Below, piece after piece: positions 12,276 through 23,699 of a stretch of DNA of 64,000 nt. This stretch comes from Begonia masoniana (taxonomy: Eukaryota; Streptophyta; Magnoliopsida; Cucurbitales; Begoniaceae): positions 17,386,557 through 17,450,556 of the forward strand of contig CM039511.1 of NCBI GenBank assembly GCA_022432975.1, given 5' to 3'. Below the pieces are notes generated by a model that ran no database searches, had not been told where the DNA came from, and was given only the letters and a program-made list of their open reading frames with translations. The stretch's first letter is position 1; the number at the start of each line of letters is the position of its first letter. The position numbers and the translations under genes are program-made.

Positions 12276-12530
12276 CTGGCAGCCGAACAAAAAAAAAAAA
12301 GAAAAGAGAAAAAAATATACATTATGTTTTAATTTTTAATTGTTTTTAAATGTTAATTAAATTATTTTAAGTTAGGATTTAGTTTTCGAACGATTCGATT
12401 TCTATTTTCGATTTCGATTTTTAAAAGTTTTATTTCCGCTTGAAAGTTAGATTTAAAGTTTGTACGTATAAATAAAAAAAAAATTCGTACAGAAAAAAAT
12501 TAGGGTACGGGTAAGGGTCGTTACAATTAC

Positions 12531-14547
12531 AGAAAGTTCATTGAGGGATTTTCAAAGATCACAGTCCCTCTATCCCGCTTGACGAGAAAGAATGAGAAAT
12601 TTGTATGGTCGCCCGCTTGTGAAAAGAGTTTTATGGAGCTGAAACAGAGATTGACTACGGCTCCAGTTCTGACACTACCAGTTGAAGGTAATAAATTCAG
12701 TATTTACTGTGATGCATCTAGAGTTGGACTTGGTTGTGTATTGATGCAGGAGGATAGAGTTATTGCTTATGCTTCTCGGCAGTTGAAGCCGTATGAGCAG
12801 AACTATCCTACACATGACCTGGAGTTAGCAGCTGTGGTTTTCGCACTGAAGATTTGGAGACATTATTTATATGGGCAGCAGTGCGACATACATTCAGACC
12901 ATAAGAACTTGAAATATTTGTTTACGCAGAAGAAGCTTAATATGCGGCAGAGAAGGTGGCTAGAATTCGTCAAAGACTATGAATTTGAGATTAAGTACCT
13001 CCCGGGGAAGGCAAATAAAGTCGCTGATGCTTTGAGCAGGATGCCTACTGCGAGTCAGCCTTCGCTTGCAATGATGTCTGTGACGTTGAGGTCTGAGATT
13101 GAGAAATTTGATGTGGAGATTGTGGCAGAGTTGTCCAGCATGCTCACCAACATTTCTCTTAGACCGACGATTTTGGACGGAATACAAGAAGCTCAGAAGG
13201 AAGACTTGGAGAGTGAGAAATATCGATTGAGCGCGACATCTGAGGACCCGCCTGATTTTAGCTTGTCGGATGATGGTGTATTGAGATTCAGGCATAGGTG
13301 GTACGTGCCTAATGATGAGGAGCTGAAGAGATAAATCTTAACCGAGGCTCACTCCTTGGAATACTCAGTGCATCCGGGAAGCACGAAGATGTACAGAGAC
13401 CTGAGACAGCATTTTTGGTGGCCGAACATGAACAGGGAGATTACCAGGTATGTGGAAACCTGCCTGGTTTGCCAACAAGTTAAGGCAGAACACCAAAGGC
13501 CAGCCGGAACCTTACAACCACTGCCGATTCCGAAGTAAAAATGGGAACAAATCTCTATGGATTTCATTGTTGGACTCTCAAGAATGACAAAAGGGCACGA
13601 TGGCATTTGGGTAATTGTGGATCGTTTGACAAAGATGGCCCACTTTCTATCAGTGAAGATGACCTATTCTATGGATCAGCTCGTCGAGCTGTATGTGCAG
13701 GAGATCGTCAGGTTACACGGAGTGCCTATTTCGATTGTCTCTGATAGAGATGTCAGGTTCACTTCAAAGTTCTAGAAGAGTTTACATAAGGCCATGGGAA
13801 CTCAGTTGAATTTTAGCACGGCGTTCCATCCTCAGACCGACGGACAGACAGAAAGAACAAATCAGATTCTTGAGGATATGCTTAGAGCTTGCGTGCTGGA
13901 GTTTCAGGGCTCGTGGAGCCGATATTTACCATTGATTGAGTTCTCGTATAACAACAGCTTCCCGGCTACTATTGGCATGGCTCCGTATGAGGCATTGTAC
14001 GGTCGAAAGTGTAGGCCTCAGTTGTACTGGGACGAGGTTGGCGAAGCTAGTATAATCGGCCCAGATATTCTGCAGCAAACGGCGGAGAAGATCGCTGTTA
14101 TCAGACAGCGTATAGAAATAGCACAGAGCCGCCAAAAGAGCTATGCTGACACCAGATGGAGAGAATTACAATTCAAGGAAGGTGATGAAGTATACTTGAA
14201 GATTTCTCCGTTTAAGGGTGTTATGCGGTTTGAAGAGGATCGGGACTATGGCGTACAGGTTACAGCTTCCAGCATCCATGGAAGGTATTCAAGACGTGTT
14301 CCATGTGTCCATGCTCAGAAAATGCGTGTGTGATCCATCACACGTCGTTGAAACAAGAGAGATCGAAGTGCAACCAATGCTAACCTACGAGGAAAAGCCG
14401 GTACAAATTCTAGAGTCCTCTATCAAAGTATTACGCAACAAAGAAATTCCGCTAGTCAAAGTCCTATGACGGAACCATGATGTAGAGGAAGCTACTTGAG
14501 AAAGGCAGCAGGATATGATGTCGAAATATCCTGAACTATTTGTTTAA
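12531..14547 (+). pseudogene. RT end, RNase H, integrase and chromodomain-like tail, broken
   Basis: The frame resumes directly after TSD ATTAC with RKFIEGFSK. RNase H shows CDAS, DLELAAV, SDHKNL and VADALSR, the four acidic catalytic positions. Integrase has an HHCC zinc-binding segment (HSLEYSVHPG...CLVCQQ) and D, D, E residues in [16 protein letters not shown] and QTERTNQILED. The end has KISPFKGVMRF, VFHVSMLRK and a chromodomain-like LTYEEKPVQILE. Stops lie at 13332-13334, 13536-13538, 13773-13775, 14467-14469 and about 14497; a frameshift with loss of some residues lies near 14230. At least four of these stops stand where the family has tryptophan. Confidence 0.93.
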
Positions 14548-14575
14548 TCAAATTTTGAGGACAAAATTTTAATTA

Positions 14576-14587
14576 AGGTGGATGGAA
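14576..14587 (+). other. Polypurine tract of the chromovirus
   Basis: AGGTGGATGGAA lies directly before TGTAACACTCGG, the start of the 3' LTR. It is the usual place for plus-strand DNA priming. Confidence 0.8.
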
Positions 14588-16742
14588 TGTAACACTCGGT
14601 TTTACGGGATTTTATAATTCCATTAAATAATGGTATTTTTTGTAAATATGTCAAATTATGTCCGTTTTGCAAACGGAAAGTTTTATTGGAACCTAAATAA
14701 TAAGTTTGAATTTATGGTGAAATAAGGAAATTTGGAGAAACCGAATCGTTAACTAAGTAACGAGATGAGTAAAGAAATAAGATAGAAAATCAATGGAGGG
14801 GCAATTAAGTAATTTTGCAAACCAAAGTTTAATAAAAACATCACAAATTCCCTCCCCCACCCACGATTTCTCATTCTGTAATTTACCTTCCAGAGAGCTT
14901 GGTGATTTTACTTCTCTCTCGCGCGATTCTCCTTCCCTCCGATCATCGATTTTCTTCACGTTTTCTTCTTCCACCGCGATCCTAGTTAAGACTCTAACAG
15001 TATCCGACTTTTAGAGCTGTTAAATTAGTAGAGCATTCTTAGGGTTTCGTTTGCAATGGCTGTGTGAAGTTAGAAATAATTGGTTATGAATTTGTTTAGG
15101 TGAACAAAGCTCACAGATATTGCTCGGTATGCTGAGGAACAGAGGTAAGTCTCCGTGACTTGTTTGGCCGATTGGCCTACACCATAAGATTATGTCGATC
15201 GAGGAATTAGAGATGCTCGCTGTGTTAGGTAATTAGGTTGGGTAGATAGTTTAGTTAGAATGTTGAATGTATAAGTTTATTGTTTGCATGCTTTGTTTTC
15301 GTTATGTCATTGTACACATGCACGCATCATGGTTTTATAAAAGCATGAAAAAGAAAATTTCTATGCATGTTTTTACAAAACGGAAAGGAATAATGAAAAG
15401 GTAAATGAATGTAATTATGGTCACGTCGGTGGCGGTGGTTTAGACAAGGCTGTCGGAGGAAGCATGTTTTTCCCCCGGTTAGATACGAGGGGCTATCCAA
15501 TCGCCGGATGTGCCGCTCCTATCTAGCGAGAGTGAAGCTCCGATGATATAAAGTGGAATGAAATGAATAGCGAAAAGGTAGGAAGCATGATTTATAAACT
15601 GTACATGCATAGCATTCACGTGCATTCACGTAGACTTACTGAGCCTCTAGCTCACATCTTATTTCTATGGTGTAGGTGATCTTGATATAGGTGAGGACGA
15701 CGTTCCTCCGCCCGATGTCTAAGCAGGTTGAAGAAGAATGCTCGCGGGAGTGTGCTGGCGCAGTCGGTGCTTATTTTGACCCGTGGGGACGTAAGTATGT
15801 GTTTTGGGAAATTGATGGATAGAAAGATAGGAAAATTGTATAGTTAAACATTTTAGGATGTTTGGATCTGGATAGATATTGTAAAGTGTTTTTGGAAGAT
15901 TGATAGTATTTTGTAGTGTTTTTGATAATATGTATATAATGTTCATTCTGATGTTTCTGGAATTGGAGAATGTTGTTTCTGGAAATGGGGAATGTTATTG
16001 TTAAGTTTTTTTGGAAATTCTGAGTGAATTGTGTGTAAGTACAAGGGAAAAGTGTAGGGGTTTCGGTTAAGTGTTCGGTTACTGTTCACCGGTGGACGCT
16101 GGGTGAATAAGTCATCCGGCTGACGTCACCGGTGGATGTAGCTTGGCAGATTCTGTCGTTTTGTGATCGACAGAAGTCGGTATAAGTGTTTAGTCAAAGT
16201 CAACCGGCAGATGTGTTCGGTTACTGCTGACCGGTGGATGCTGGGTGATTAAGTCATCCGGCTGACGTCACCGGTGGATGTTGCTTGGTCAAAGTCAATC
16301 GGTAGAGGTGTTAAGTTACTGTTGAGCGGTGGATGTGAGCGATAGAAGTGTTGAGCGGTGGATGTTGCTTGGTCAAAGTCAATCGGTAGAGGTGTTAAGT
16401 TACTGTTGAGCGGTGGATGTAGCTTAGCAGAAATGAGCGGCGGATGTGAACAGGAAAAATTCTGGGCTTGGGCCCTCTTTGCCCTCAGTTCTGTTGTCCA
16501 AACCCGATAGAATGAAAAGTTGTCTTCCACTGTTCAAACTGAAGAAACCCGAGAGGAATTATTGACTTCACACCCTTATGCATTCTGCTGCTTTTAAGTT
16601 TTAAATTTTATAAACTGTTTCCTATGTTTCTCTAAATGATTTTAAATGATTTTCAATTCTGAATTAACGTCATTAAGTTTATAAGGATATAAAAAATAAT
16701 AATAATACGAAAAAATTAGAAATAATGTTAAAGGTCATTACA
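14588..16742 (+). repeat. 3' LTR of the chromovirus, 2155 bp
   Basis: It begins TGTAACACTCGG and ends GGTCATTACA. Unlike the 5' LTR it has no long array, only isolated CCGGCTGACGTCACCGG motifs near 16117 and 16258, so the array growth is specific to the other LTR. The leader shows a CT-rich stretch at 14870-14980. A donor-like site at 14986 reads TAG/TTAAGA where two sister LTRs have TAG/GTAAG, so the first splice donor appears mutated. The right-hand TSD would be ATGTA (16743-16747) but cannot be checked against the left. Confidence 0.93.
15100..15722 (+). other. Candidate spliced mini-exons of the chromovirus 3' LTR (15100-15144; 15676-15722)
   Basis: The 45-nt exon follows acceptor TTTGTTTAG and ends AGAG before GTAAGT. 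The 47-nt exon follows TGGTGTAG and reads GD LDIGEDDVPPPDV then TAA across a phase-1 junction. Compared with the solo LTR 1 copy, seven of nine sense-codon differences are at third positions, five of them silent and two D/E swaps, and the stop is TAA against TGA. A leader ATG at 14793 would join in frame if the mutated donor at 14986 were used. Confidence 0.45.
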
Positions 16743-17133
16743 ATGTAGCATACAAAGTAAATGCAACTATCAAACATTAAAATGCAAGCTAAGAAACTAA
16801 AGTCAATATCCAAATTTATTCAAGTATTTCAAAACTTAAATATACAAGCTAACCGGCCTGTGCCAACCCCTAATCGAAATTATTTAGAATATTAAAACTT
16901 AGTGTTAAAATGATTAATTCAAGGATGTATAATAGTAAATTGAATAGTGTAGGGGTGTTATTGCAAAAAGGAAAAGTATGCCTTAACATTTCTTTGCCCA
17001 GGAAGGCCGTCTCTATTCCCTATTTGGCGATTCTACCCTACACTATCTAAATTCAACAGTTTCTTGTAATCTGATCCAGAAATCCTCTCCCGAATCTTTT
17101 GTTCAGTGAATTGGAGTTTTGTGGATTAAAACC
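16743..17133. other. Non-coding flank, no gene seen
   Basis: AT-rich DNA to the right of the chromovirus. No open frame with recognisable similarity, RNA gene or repeat was found. Confidence 0.6.
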
Positions 17134-17215
17134 ATGGCGGTGGGGCTAAAGCTTTTTACTGAGAGAGTAGGGGAAGGCTCTGGGGAACCATTCTTGATGC
17201 GGGCAACAACGAGTC
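17134..17215 (+). pseudogene. Possible 5' gene fragment with a start codon
   Basis: AAACCATGGCG is a good plant start context and is preceded by a leader-like, intron-free stretch (17040-17130). The frame begins MAVGLKLFTERVGEGSG and soon runs into repeat sequence rich in CCGGTCC. I do not recognise the protein. It may be a first exon cut off by the neighbouring transposon end, or chance. Confidence 0.25.
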
Positions 17216-17399
17216 TTAAATTCGATCCGTCGGTCCGGTTCCGGTTATTCAGGATTTCATGCTCTGGACCGAAGACCGGACCGAAGGACCTTGGTTCTAG
17301 AAGTCTTGGACCGAAGACCGGACCGCGGTCCATCAAATAGAAACTGAACCCGTATCGAAACCTCCAGTCCAGTCCGCGATCCGGTCCTGCCCACCCCTA
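17216..17399. mobile_element. Truncated hAT-like transposon end
   Basis: Repeated GGACCG/CGGTCC subterminal motifs lead into GCCCACCCCTA at 17399, the inverted form of the TAGGGGTG ends seen in the two complete hAT-like families at 33283 and 58665. No matching left end was found, so this is probably a one-ended remnant of a third family. Confidence 0.5.
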
Positions 17400-19984
17400 C
17401 TACTAACTCTGTCTTGACCGAAGTTGTCTGAACTCGGATCGATACTCGACTACGTACTCGTACTGAAAAATTTGAGAAAATATTTAAAAATTTATTCATC
17501 GTCTTAAAACAACATCGTTTAAAACATTTAAACCCTTACAACAGAAGACTGAAATTGCGTGGAAAACTTGTCATTTAAAACCTATTTAAAAATCAAGTTT
17601 TGGAAAATTTTTGGTCCTGGGTGCCGATTACTGTTAACAAAAATACTTGAAATCTATCGATTTGAAACGTTTTTCTAATAATCCTTCATTAAATTCCAAA
17701 ACATTTCTCTTTAAAAAAAAAATGGACGACATAACGTTTAAGTCTGCCAAACCCAAAACATCCTGCATTTTAGAACCAAATTCAATACAACTATCAAAAC
17801 AAATTCCTAAACAGTTTCAAAAGCAATATATACACCAAAAGTGACTACTAAACGTTTAGAAATCCAGCTATACATTAAACCATCTCAAAATCTATACATA
17901 CACTACATGGTTAAATCGCCCTAACAGATGGTCTGATCGTCACATGAGCGTACTTCTCCAACTGGCTTCTAATCCTGAATGTGCTTTGAGAACTCACCAG
18001 CTATCACCTCGTCACCTACATTACTGAATTCATCTATTACCGTAATGTTAAATAAGTAGAGCAATACATGATATGAAATGAAAACAATACATGAATCCTA
18101 TATATATGCAGTTTCTACATTCACATTTCGTTCTCGTTTTCGTTACATGGTCTGATTCTCATACTAAATGGGAAGCATATCAGTTTTCACAAATCATCAA
18201 TTCTCATACTCATTTGAAGGGAAAATTACTTCCCTCAAAGAATCTACTCAACAGGTTTTTGTTAACTGATCTGATCCTCATACGAGATGGGAAGCGGATC
18301 ACTTTTCTCAAATCATCACATTCTCATGCTCATTTGATGGACGAATGACTTCCCTCAAAGAATCTACTCAATAGGTTTCTGTTATTTCGTGTCAGTTCAT
18401 TTGGTAAAAACATGTAAATTCGTTTTCGTGTCATTTTCGTATGCTTTCAAATCATGATGCATGACATACAAAACATACAATAAACATGCAACATACCCTA
18501 CTATTCTGTGATGTAGGCCCGAAAGAAACACGCATACTCTACTTACCTGGCGTCCGTAGAAATCTCAATTCGATTCTGTGATCCTAATTGCTCAACTTGT
18601 AAACCTAAGATATTCATAAGCATGTAACTTAATAACCTTCCAAACATACTTGATATGATGCATAAACTTCAATTCAAACAAAACTCCAACTTTCAAATTC
18701 AAGAAGTCCAAACACTATTTCAAAATTTCGGATTTCGCCCTTTAAAATTGACCAAATTTCAAATTATCATAACTAATTAAATTCTCAACCAAATTTTATG
18801 ATTCAAAGGGCTGAATCCTTAAACAGTCTACTTTCATATGGCATAAACCATTCATCAAAAACCAATCACAATAAATGACAGAATTTCTAAAATCGTAACT
18901 GCTCCAGGAATTTTCCAATTTTTATTTCGTAATAAATCGTATATATGTCTGAATCCGATAATTTAGGATGCTATTTAAACCTTGAGAAGTGTAGTTTTTA
19001 ATAGTTAAAACCATTTAACAAACCAATATCATTAGCTTAGCCGAAATTATGCAAAACCGAACCTGCTCTGGTATTTTCTTAAATTCCAGATTTCATTAAA
19101 TTTCAACTACTTCAAAAATTCACCATAAACCGTATACATATCCGAACTCGTCAATTCAAAATTTTGTGTAAACCTTAGGATGTCTATTTTCAAATAGTCA
19201 AGTCCATTTTTCAAACTAACACAGTTAGATCAGCCGATTTGCAACAAAATAGAACCTGCTCTATTTAACCCCAAATTTTCGGCTTTCCCTAACATTAACC
19301 AAACATCCATTTCTTTCCAAATAATCCATCAATATATTGTCACAGCATGATCAAGCATCCAAAGAGAGAAAATCCAGCAACTAAACTTCAAAATTTCGTA
19401 CAAACAAGTTAGGGTTTACAAACCCATCTAAAAATTTCACCAAAAACCAAACATTATCCTTCCCTCAAGCTAAGTAATAGAATCCATAAAAGAAAGCTCA
19501 CAAAATGCTCACCAGAATCTTCATCAAAATGAGGAAGAGAAGAGGGCGATGGAGGGAGTCCTTTGGACAAGAAGTATTCGTGGTGAAGGAAGAAATGGCA
19601 TCAGATGAGGGTTTTCCCCCTTTTTAGTCCATCTACCCCCTTATTTCATTATTAAATTAATTTGGGTTTAAACTCATCACATGGCATTTACCCTATTAAC
19701 CCCATCACTACCTCATTCTCAAATTTAAGTCTTCAGATCACCCAAGGGCATTCCAACGTGGGGGTTCCCTTGTTTCCTCCCCTTAATGATAAATTTTGAG
19801 TTTAATAAATAAAACCCACCCTTTTATATCATCAGACTATCCCTCCCAAATGCCTCACGTGGGAGGATTCTTCTCACCTCCACTCCTATTTTTATTTCAT
19901 TTAATTATTGTGAAGCCTAATTCATTAAAAAGTTTGACTTAGTCCACTTAGTCTCTTCCTTTAATCCTTATACATGCCCTCCAC
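17400..19984 (-). mobile_element. Reverse-strand LTR remnant, related to the solo LTRs
   Basis: On the minus strand the same landmarks appear in order: a leader ending CTG/GTGAGC near 19510, ACGCCAG/GTAAGT at 18547, and ATGTAG/GTGACGAGG at 18015. Neither terminal TG nor CA end is clear, so both ends are probably lost; the right side is cut by the solo LTR at 19985. Tandem copies of a segment with GGGAAGC and CTTCCCTCAAAGAATCTACTCA occur at 18160-18380. No protein gene is present. Confidence 0.65.
17969..18583 (-). other. Candidate spliced mini-exons of the reverse LTR remnant
   Basis: Minus-strand exons at 18583-18547 and 18015-17969. The latter is again 47 nt, follows AATGTAG and reads GD EVIAGEFSKHIQD then TAG; the former ends ...FLRTP in the matching frame. 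The start of the first mini-exon is approximate. Confidence 0.4.
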
Positions 19985-20616
19985 TATAACACCCGACAAC
20001 TTCAACCAGGTGACTCCCTAACTGTTTTAACGGTCATGAATATTCAATCCTCACGATTTAGAATTTTATACTAAGCTTAATTAATTACATGTGGGTTTAA
20101 ACTAGGTTGAGTGGCAAAGTTGTAATAATGGAGGTTGAGACAGGTATTTAAAGAAAATGAAAAGGGTTCAAACTTCATTTAAACCACTGTAGCCGACATC
20201 TCCTACTCTCGGCGATTTCTTCTCTCCTGAGTTCTCGCTCTCTTCGACGATCGGTTCCCTTGCTGCTTCTCGGCTACTTTGTGTTCGAGGTACGAGTTTG
20301 GCAATGTAGCTATCTTTTAGTCGTTGAGCCCTGTTTTCAGCTGTGTGTTGAGAGTCTGGATTCTTCAATGGCCAAGTATTAGTAAGGATATTTTAAAATC
20401 TGAAAGTGGTATCCTCATTCCGAATCGATTTTGGACATTAAACAACCAACCCTGAGTTATCGCTAATCGAGTCTGTCTATTTCGGTTGTTAGATTTCAAA
20501 CTGTACAGAGAACTATACTAAGGATTCGGGAGTGATTTTAGCTACTAAATCTTAGGATGGCTTGAGATTAGAACTATTAGAATTTTATTTTAACTACTGC
20601 AATGTGAATGTTTTAG

Positions 20617-21319
20617 GTGGAAAAAGTTCTGAAGAAAAGAGCTCAAGTTGCTAAGGACATCAGGTAAGTGAATGTATTAAGATTTCCGGCTAATAGAGCC
20701 CTACATCGTGGGTGTGCTAAGTTGTTTTAGATGTCTGATGTTTACCTTACGTTGATAAGTTTGCCTGAACTTAAGGGATTGATGAATGTTTGTGAGTTAT
20801 GTCATTTAATGACCTACTGGTGATTATGAAGTTGTCTGCTCTGTTATGATTCTTGTCTTAGTCTAACGATTTAAGAGTATTCATGCCATGCATCATGATT
20901 TACTTCTCGAGCATATGAAAATATTTTTATGTATATGTTTTCCCTCATGAACAAAGATATGAAAATGAATAAGAAAACCTATGCAACCGGATTAAGTGAG
21001 GGTTGGGGGCGGTGTGACGTATGTCACTGTCCAAAGAGAAGGACCATGAATACGACCCGAAAGGGAACATGTACACTAGCACTGTCATCCCCCATTTACG
21101 GCACAAATCCTCCCTTAATCTACATGATGAAGATGATGAAAAAGAACAGGAATAAGAACAAGAAAATGGCATGATCATGATTTTCTCTCTATTGTGCATT
21201 CATGAGTACATGTTAGTTGCATTCCTTACTAAGCATTAGGCTTATAGTTTAAACCATATGATGTAGGTGACGAGATACCAGGTGATGAATTCAAAGCTAA
21301 TGAGGATAACTGTGTTTAG
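20617..21319 (+). other. Candidate spliced mini-exons of solo LTR 19985-23597
   Basis: Exon 20617-20663 (47 nt, acceptor TTTTAG, donor CAG/GTAAGT) and exon 21267-21319 (53 nt, acceptor GATGTAG) reading GD EIPGDEFKANEDNCV then TAG. In the matching frame the first exon has a TGA, with the downstream part ending ...LLRTS, close to the LRTP ending of other copies. Confidence 0.35.
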
Positions 21320-21613
21320 TTGCTGGAAGGTGTTCAGTGAGCAATTCTGTGGCTGGATGGCGAACAAGACCCCCTGGTTAATGCTTTATGATTTTAATTA
21401 AGACTAAGAATATGGTAGCTTGAGTAGGATGAGTCTATTTTATAATATTGAGCTTTTGAAATTGTCTGGTTGATTACTGAGGTTGGGAATGATTATGAGG
21501 ATTATTAAATGACCTATTGTTTAAGTCTTCCGCTATGTGTAATCTGGATGAGTCTATGATTTATACCTGTTAGGTTTATATTTATGAAGTATGGAAGTTA
21601 AGAAAAAATCATT

Positions 21614-23040
21614 AGTGTATTCCTTTACCGGATGATGTAAATGTTGGCTGACGTCATCGGTGGATGGAGTGTATTCCTTTACCGGATGATGTAAATGTTG
21701 GCCGACGTCATCGGTGGATGGAGTGTATTCCTTTACCGGATGATGTAAATGTTGGCTGACGTCATCGGTGGATGGAGTGTATTCCTTCACCGGATGATGT
21801 AAATGTTGGCTGACGTCATCGGTGGATGGAGTGTATTCCTTTACCGGATGATGTAAATGTTGGCTGACGTCATCGGTGGATGGAGTGTATTCCTTTACCG
21901 GATGATGTAAATGTTGGCTGACGTCATCGGTGGATGGAGTGTATTCCTTTACCGGATGATGTAAATGTTGGCTGACGTCATCGGTGGATGGAGTGTATTC
22001 CTTTACCGGATGATGTAAATGTTGGCTGACGTCATCGGTGGATGGAGTGTATTCCTTTACCGGATGATGTAAATGTTGGCTGACGTCATCGGTGGATGGA
22101 GTGTATTCCTTTACCGGATGATGTAAATGTTGGCTGACGTCATCGGTGGATGGAGTGTATTCCTTTACCGGATGATGTAAATGTTGGCTGACGTCATCGG
22201 TGGATGGAGTGTATTCCTTTACCGGATGATGTAAATGTTGGCTGACGTCATCGGTGGATGGAGTGTATTCCTTTACCGGATGATGTAAATGTTGGCTGAC
22301 GTCATCGGTGGATGGAGTGTATTCCTTTACCGGATGATGTAAATGTTGGCTGACGTCATCGGTGGATGGAGTGTATTCCTTTACCGGATGATGTAAATGT
22401 TGGCTGACGTCATCGGTGGATGGAGTGTATTCCTTTACCGGATGATGTAAATGTTGGCTGACGTCATCGGTGGATGGAGTGTATTCCTTTACCGGATGAT
22501 GTAAATGTTGGCTGACGTCATCGGTGGATGGAGTGTATTCCTTTACCGGATGATGTAAATGTTGGCTGACGTCATCGGTGGATGGAGTGTATTCCTTTAC
22601 CGGATGATGTAAATGTTGGCTGACGTCATCGGTGGATGGAGTGTATTCCTTTACCGGATGATGTAAATGTTGGCTGACGTCATCGGTGGATGGAGTGTAT
22701 TCCTTTACCGGATGATGTAAATGTTGGCTGACGTCATCGGTGGATGGAGTGTATTCCTTTACCGGATGATGTAAATGTTGGCTGACGTCATCGGTGGATG
22801 GAGTGTATTCCTTTACCGGATGATGTAAATGTTGGCTGACGTCATCGGTGGATGGAGTGTATTCCTTTACCGGATGATGTAAATGTTGGCTGACGTCATC
22901 GGTAGATGGAGTGTATTCCTTTACCGGATGATGTAAATGTTGGCCGACGTCATCGGTGGATGGAGTGTTTTCCTTCACCGGATGATGTAAATGTTGGCTG
23001 ACGTCATCGGTGGATGGAATGTATTCCTTCACCGGATGAT
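21614..23040. repeat. Minisatellite of about 26 units of 54 bp with TGACGTCA
   Basis: Units contain TTACCGGATGATGTAAATG and GCTGACGTCATCGGTGGATG. Most units are identical by eye; the outer two or three at each end carry T/C changes (GCCGACGTCA, TTCACCGG), the usual pattern of an array homogenised in the middle. Because the unit is 18 codons, one minus-strand frame stays open for 502 codons with an 18-residue repeat; there is no sign that it is a gene. Confidence 0.97.
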
Positions 23041-23699
23041 ACAAACATGTATGTTGTCGCATAGTGACGGGTGGGTGATGCAGTGTAACTTAAACGCTAG
23101 GTGGTGTTTAATGAGTCACGAGAAATGCACGTGCTCACCGGAAGATGTCCTTTATTAAGCAATGATAAGTGAGTCACGCAGGTTTCACGTGACGAATCGG
23201 ATGATGTAGTCTTTCTCTACCGGAAGATGTGAACACTATGCTTGTCGTTTAGCGATCGGCAGAAGTAAGTGAATAAGTATTGAAATCTGTCGTGTTATGA
23301 TCGGCAGATGTAACTTTTATCTCTATCGGCAGATACAGTTAAGAGTTGGGAATTTCTGCTCATCGGCTGAAGCACTCTGTGCTGCCCATCGGCAGATGCA
23401 TAATGTACATTTTATCGCTGAGCGATGTCTAATGGATCGAGTGTGAGGTATTGAGCTAAGTTATGTTTTCAAAAAAATGATATACATGAAGTGGTATAAC
23501 TTAGTCAAAACAGAAGAGATGTATAAACAAGTCTAAACGAAATCAAATGTGATTAAGAAAGTCACTAATTATGTGGCGATCCCCCTGGGTCGTTACATCC
23601 ATCGTGAATTTCAATGCGTCTTCTCCTCAATTCTTACTTCTTCATTCGTAAATTATCTCACAAATACTGGTCATAAGAAATTATTTAGCCAATAAAATT

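Larger units (their letters stand above)
7822..12525 (+). mobile_element. Nested solo LTR 1 (related chromovirus family) with 5-bp TSD
   Basis: It begins TGTAACACCCGG at 7822 and ends GGGTCGTTACA at 12525, flanked by ATTAC at 7817-7821 and 12526-12530, a perfect 5-bp target duplication. No primer site, gag or pol lies inside, so it is a solo LTR. Its first 250 bp and the block at 11366-11484 (GGCTGTCGGAGGAAGCATG) are clearly homologous to the host element's own 3' LTR (14588 onward; block at 15421-15537), so it comes from a sister family. Without the second nested LTR it is about 2.29 kb. The insertion splits the reverse transcriptase codons exactly between LAGYY and RKFIEGF. Confidence 0.95.
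1..16742 (+). mobile_element. Degraded Ty3/gypsy chromovirus (Tekay/Del-like), left end outside window
   Basis: A full retrotransposon layout is visible in order: LTR end at 5244, primer binding site at 5249, gag with a CCHC knuckle, protease, reverse transcriptase, RNase H, integrase, a chromodomain-like C-terminus, a polypurine tract ending at 14587 and a 3' LTR at 14588-16742 (TG...CA). The PR-RT-RH-INT order with a C-terminal chromodomain-like segment (LTYEEKPVQIL then EIPLVKVL) identifies a plant chromovirus; Tekay/Del is the likely clade, given the long LTR. The coding region has at least eight in-frame stops, three or more frameshifts and a nested insertion, so the copy is dead. The left LTR start and left TSD lie outside the window, so full length is unknown. 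Confidence 0.9.
19985..23597 (+). mobile_element. Solo LTR carrying a 54-bp TGACGTCA array
   Basis: It begins TATAACACCCGAC (expected TGTAACACCC, one G to A change) and ends GGGTCGTTACA at 23597. The flanks TCCAC (19980-19984) and TCCAT (23598-23602) are a 5-bp target duplication with one mismatch. There is no internal region. The order is CT-rich leader with a donor-like GTACGA near 20288, mini-exons, then the tandem array, then a tail with ATCGGCAGAAGT and CATCGGCAGATG motifs shared with the chromovirus LTR. Confidence 0.85.

Noticed and set aside
4735..16530. Antisense frames of 93-99 codons present in both chromovirus LTRs
   Set aside because: Shared because the LTRs are homologous. The repeats inside follow the CCGGTGGATG DNA repeats, and no domain or synonymous-change pattern was seen.
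16249..16530. A second array beginning in the 3' LTR
   Set aside because: Only a few spaced TGACGTCA/CCGGTGGATG motifs occur; they are not regular enough to be a tandem array and look like the ancestral seed.
21554..23062. 502-codon minus-strand frame with an 18-residue repeat
   Set aside because: It is the antisense reading of a 54-bp DNA repeat; any in-phase array of that length stays open. There is no start context, no known domain, and variation between units does not favour silent sites.
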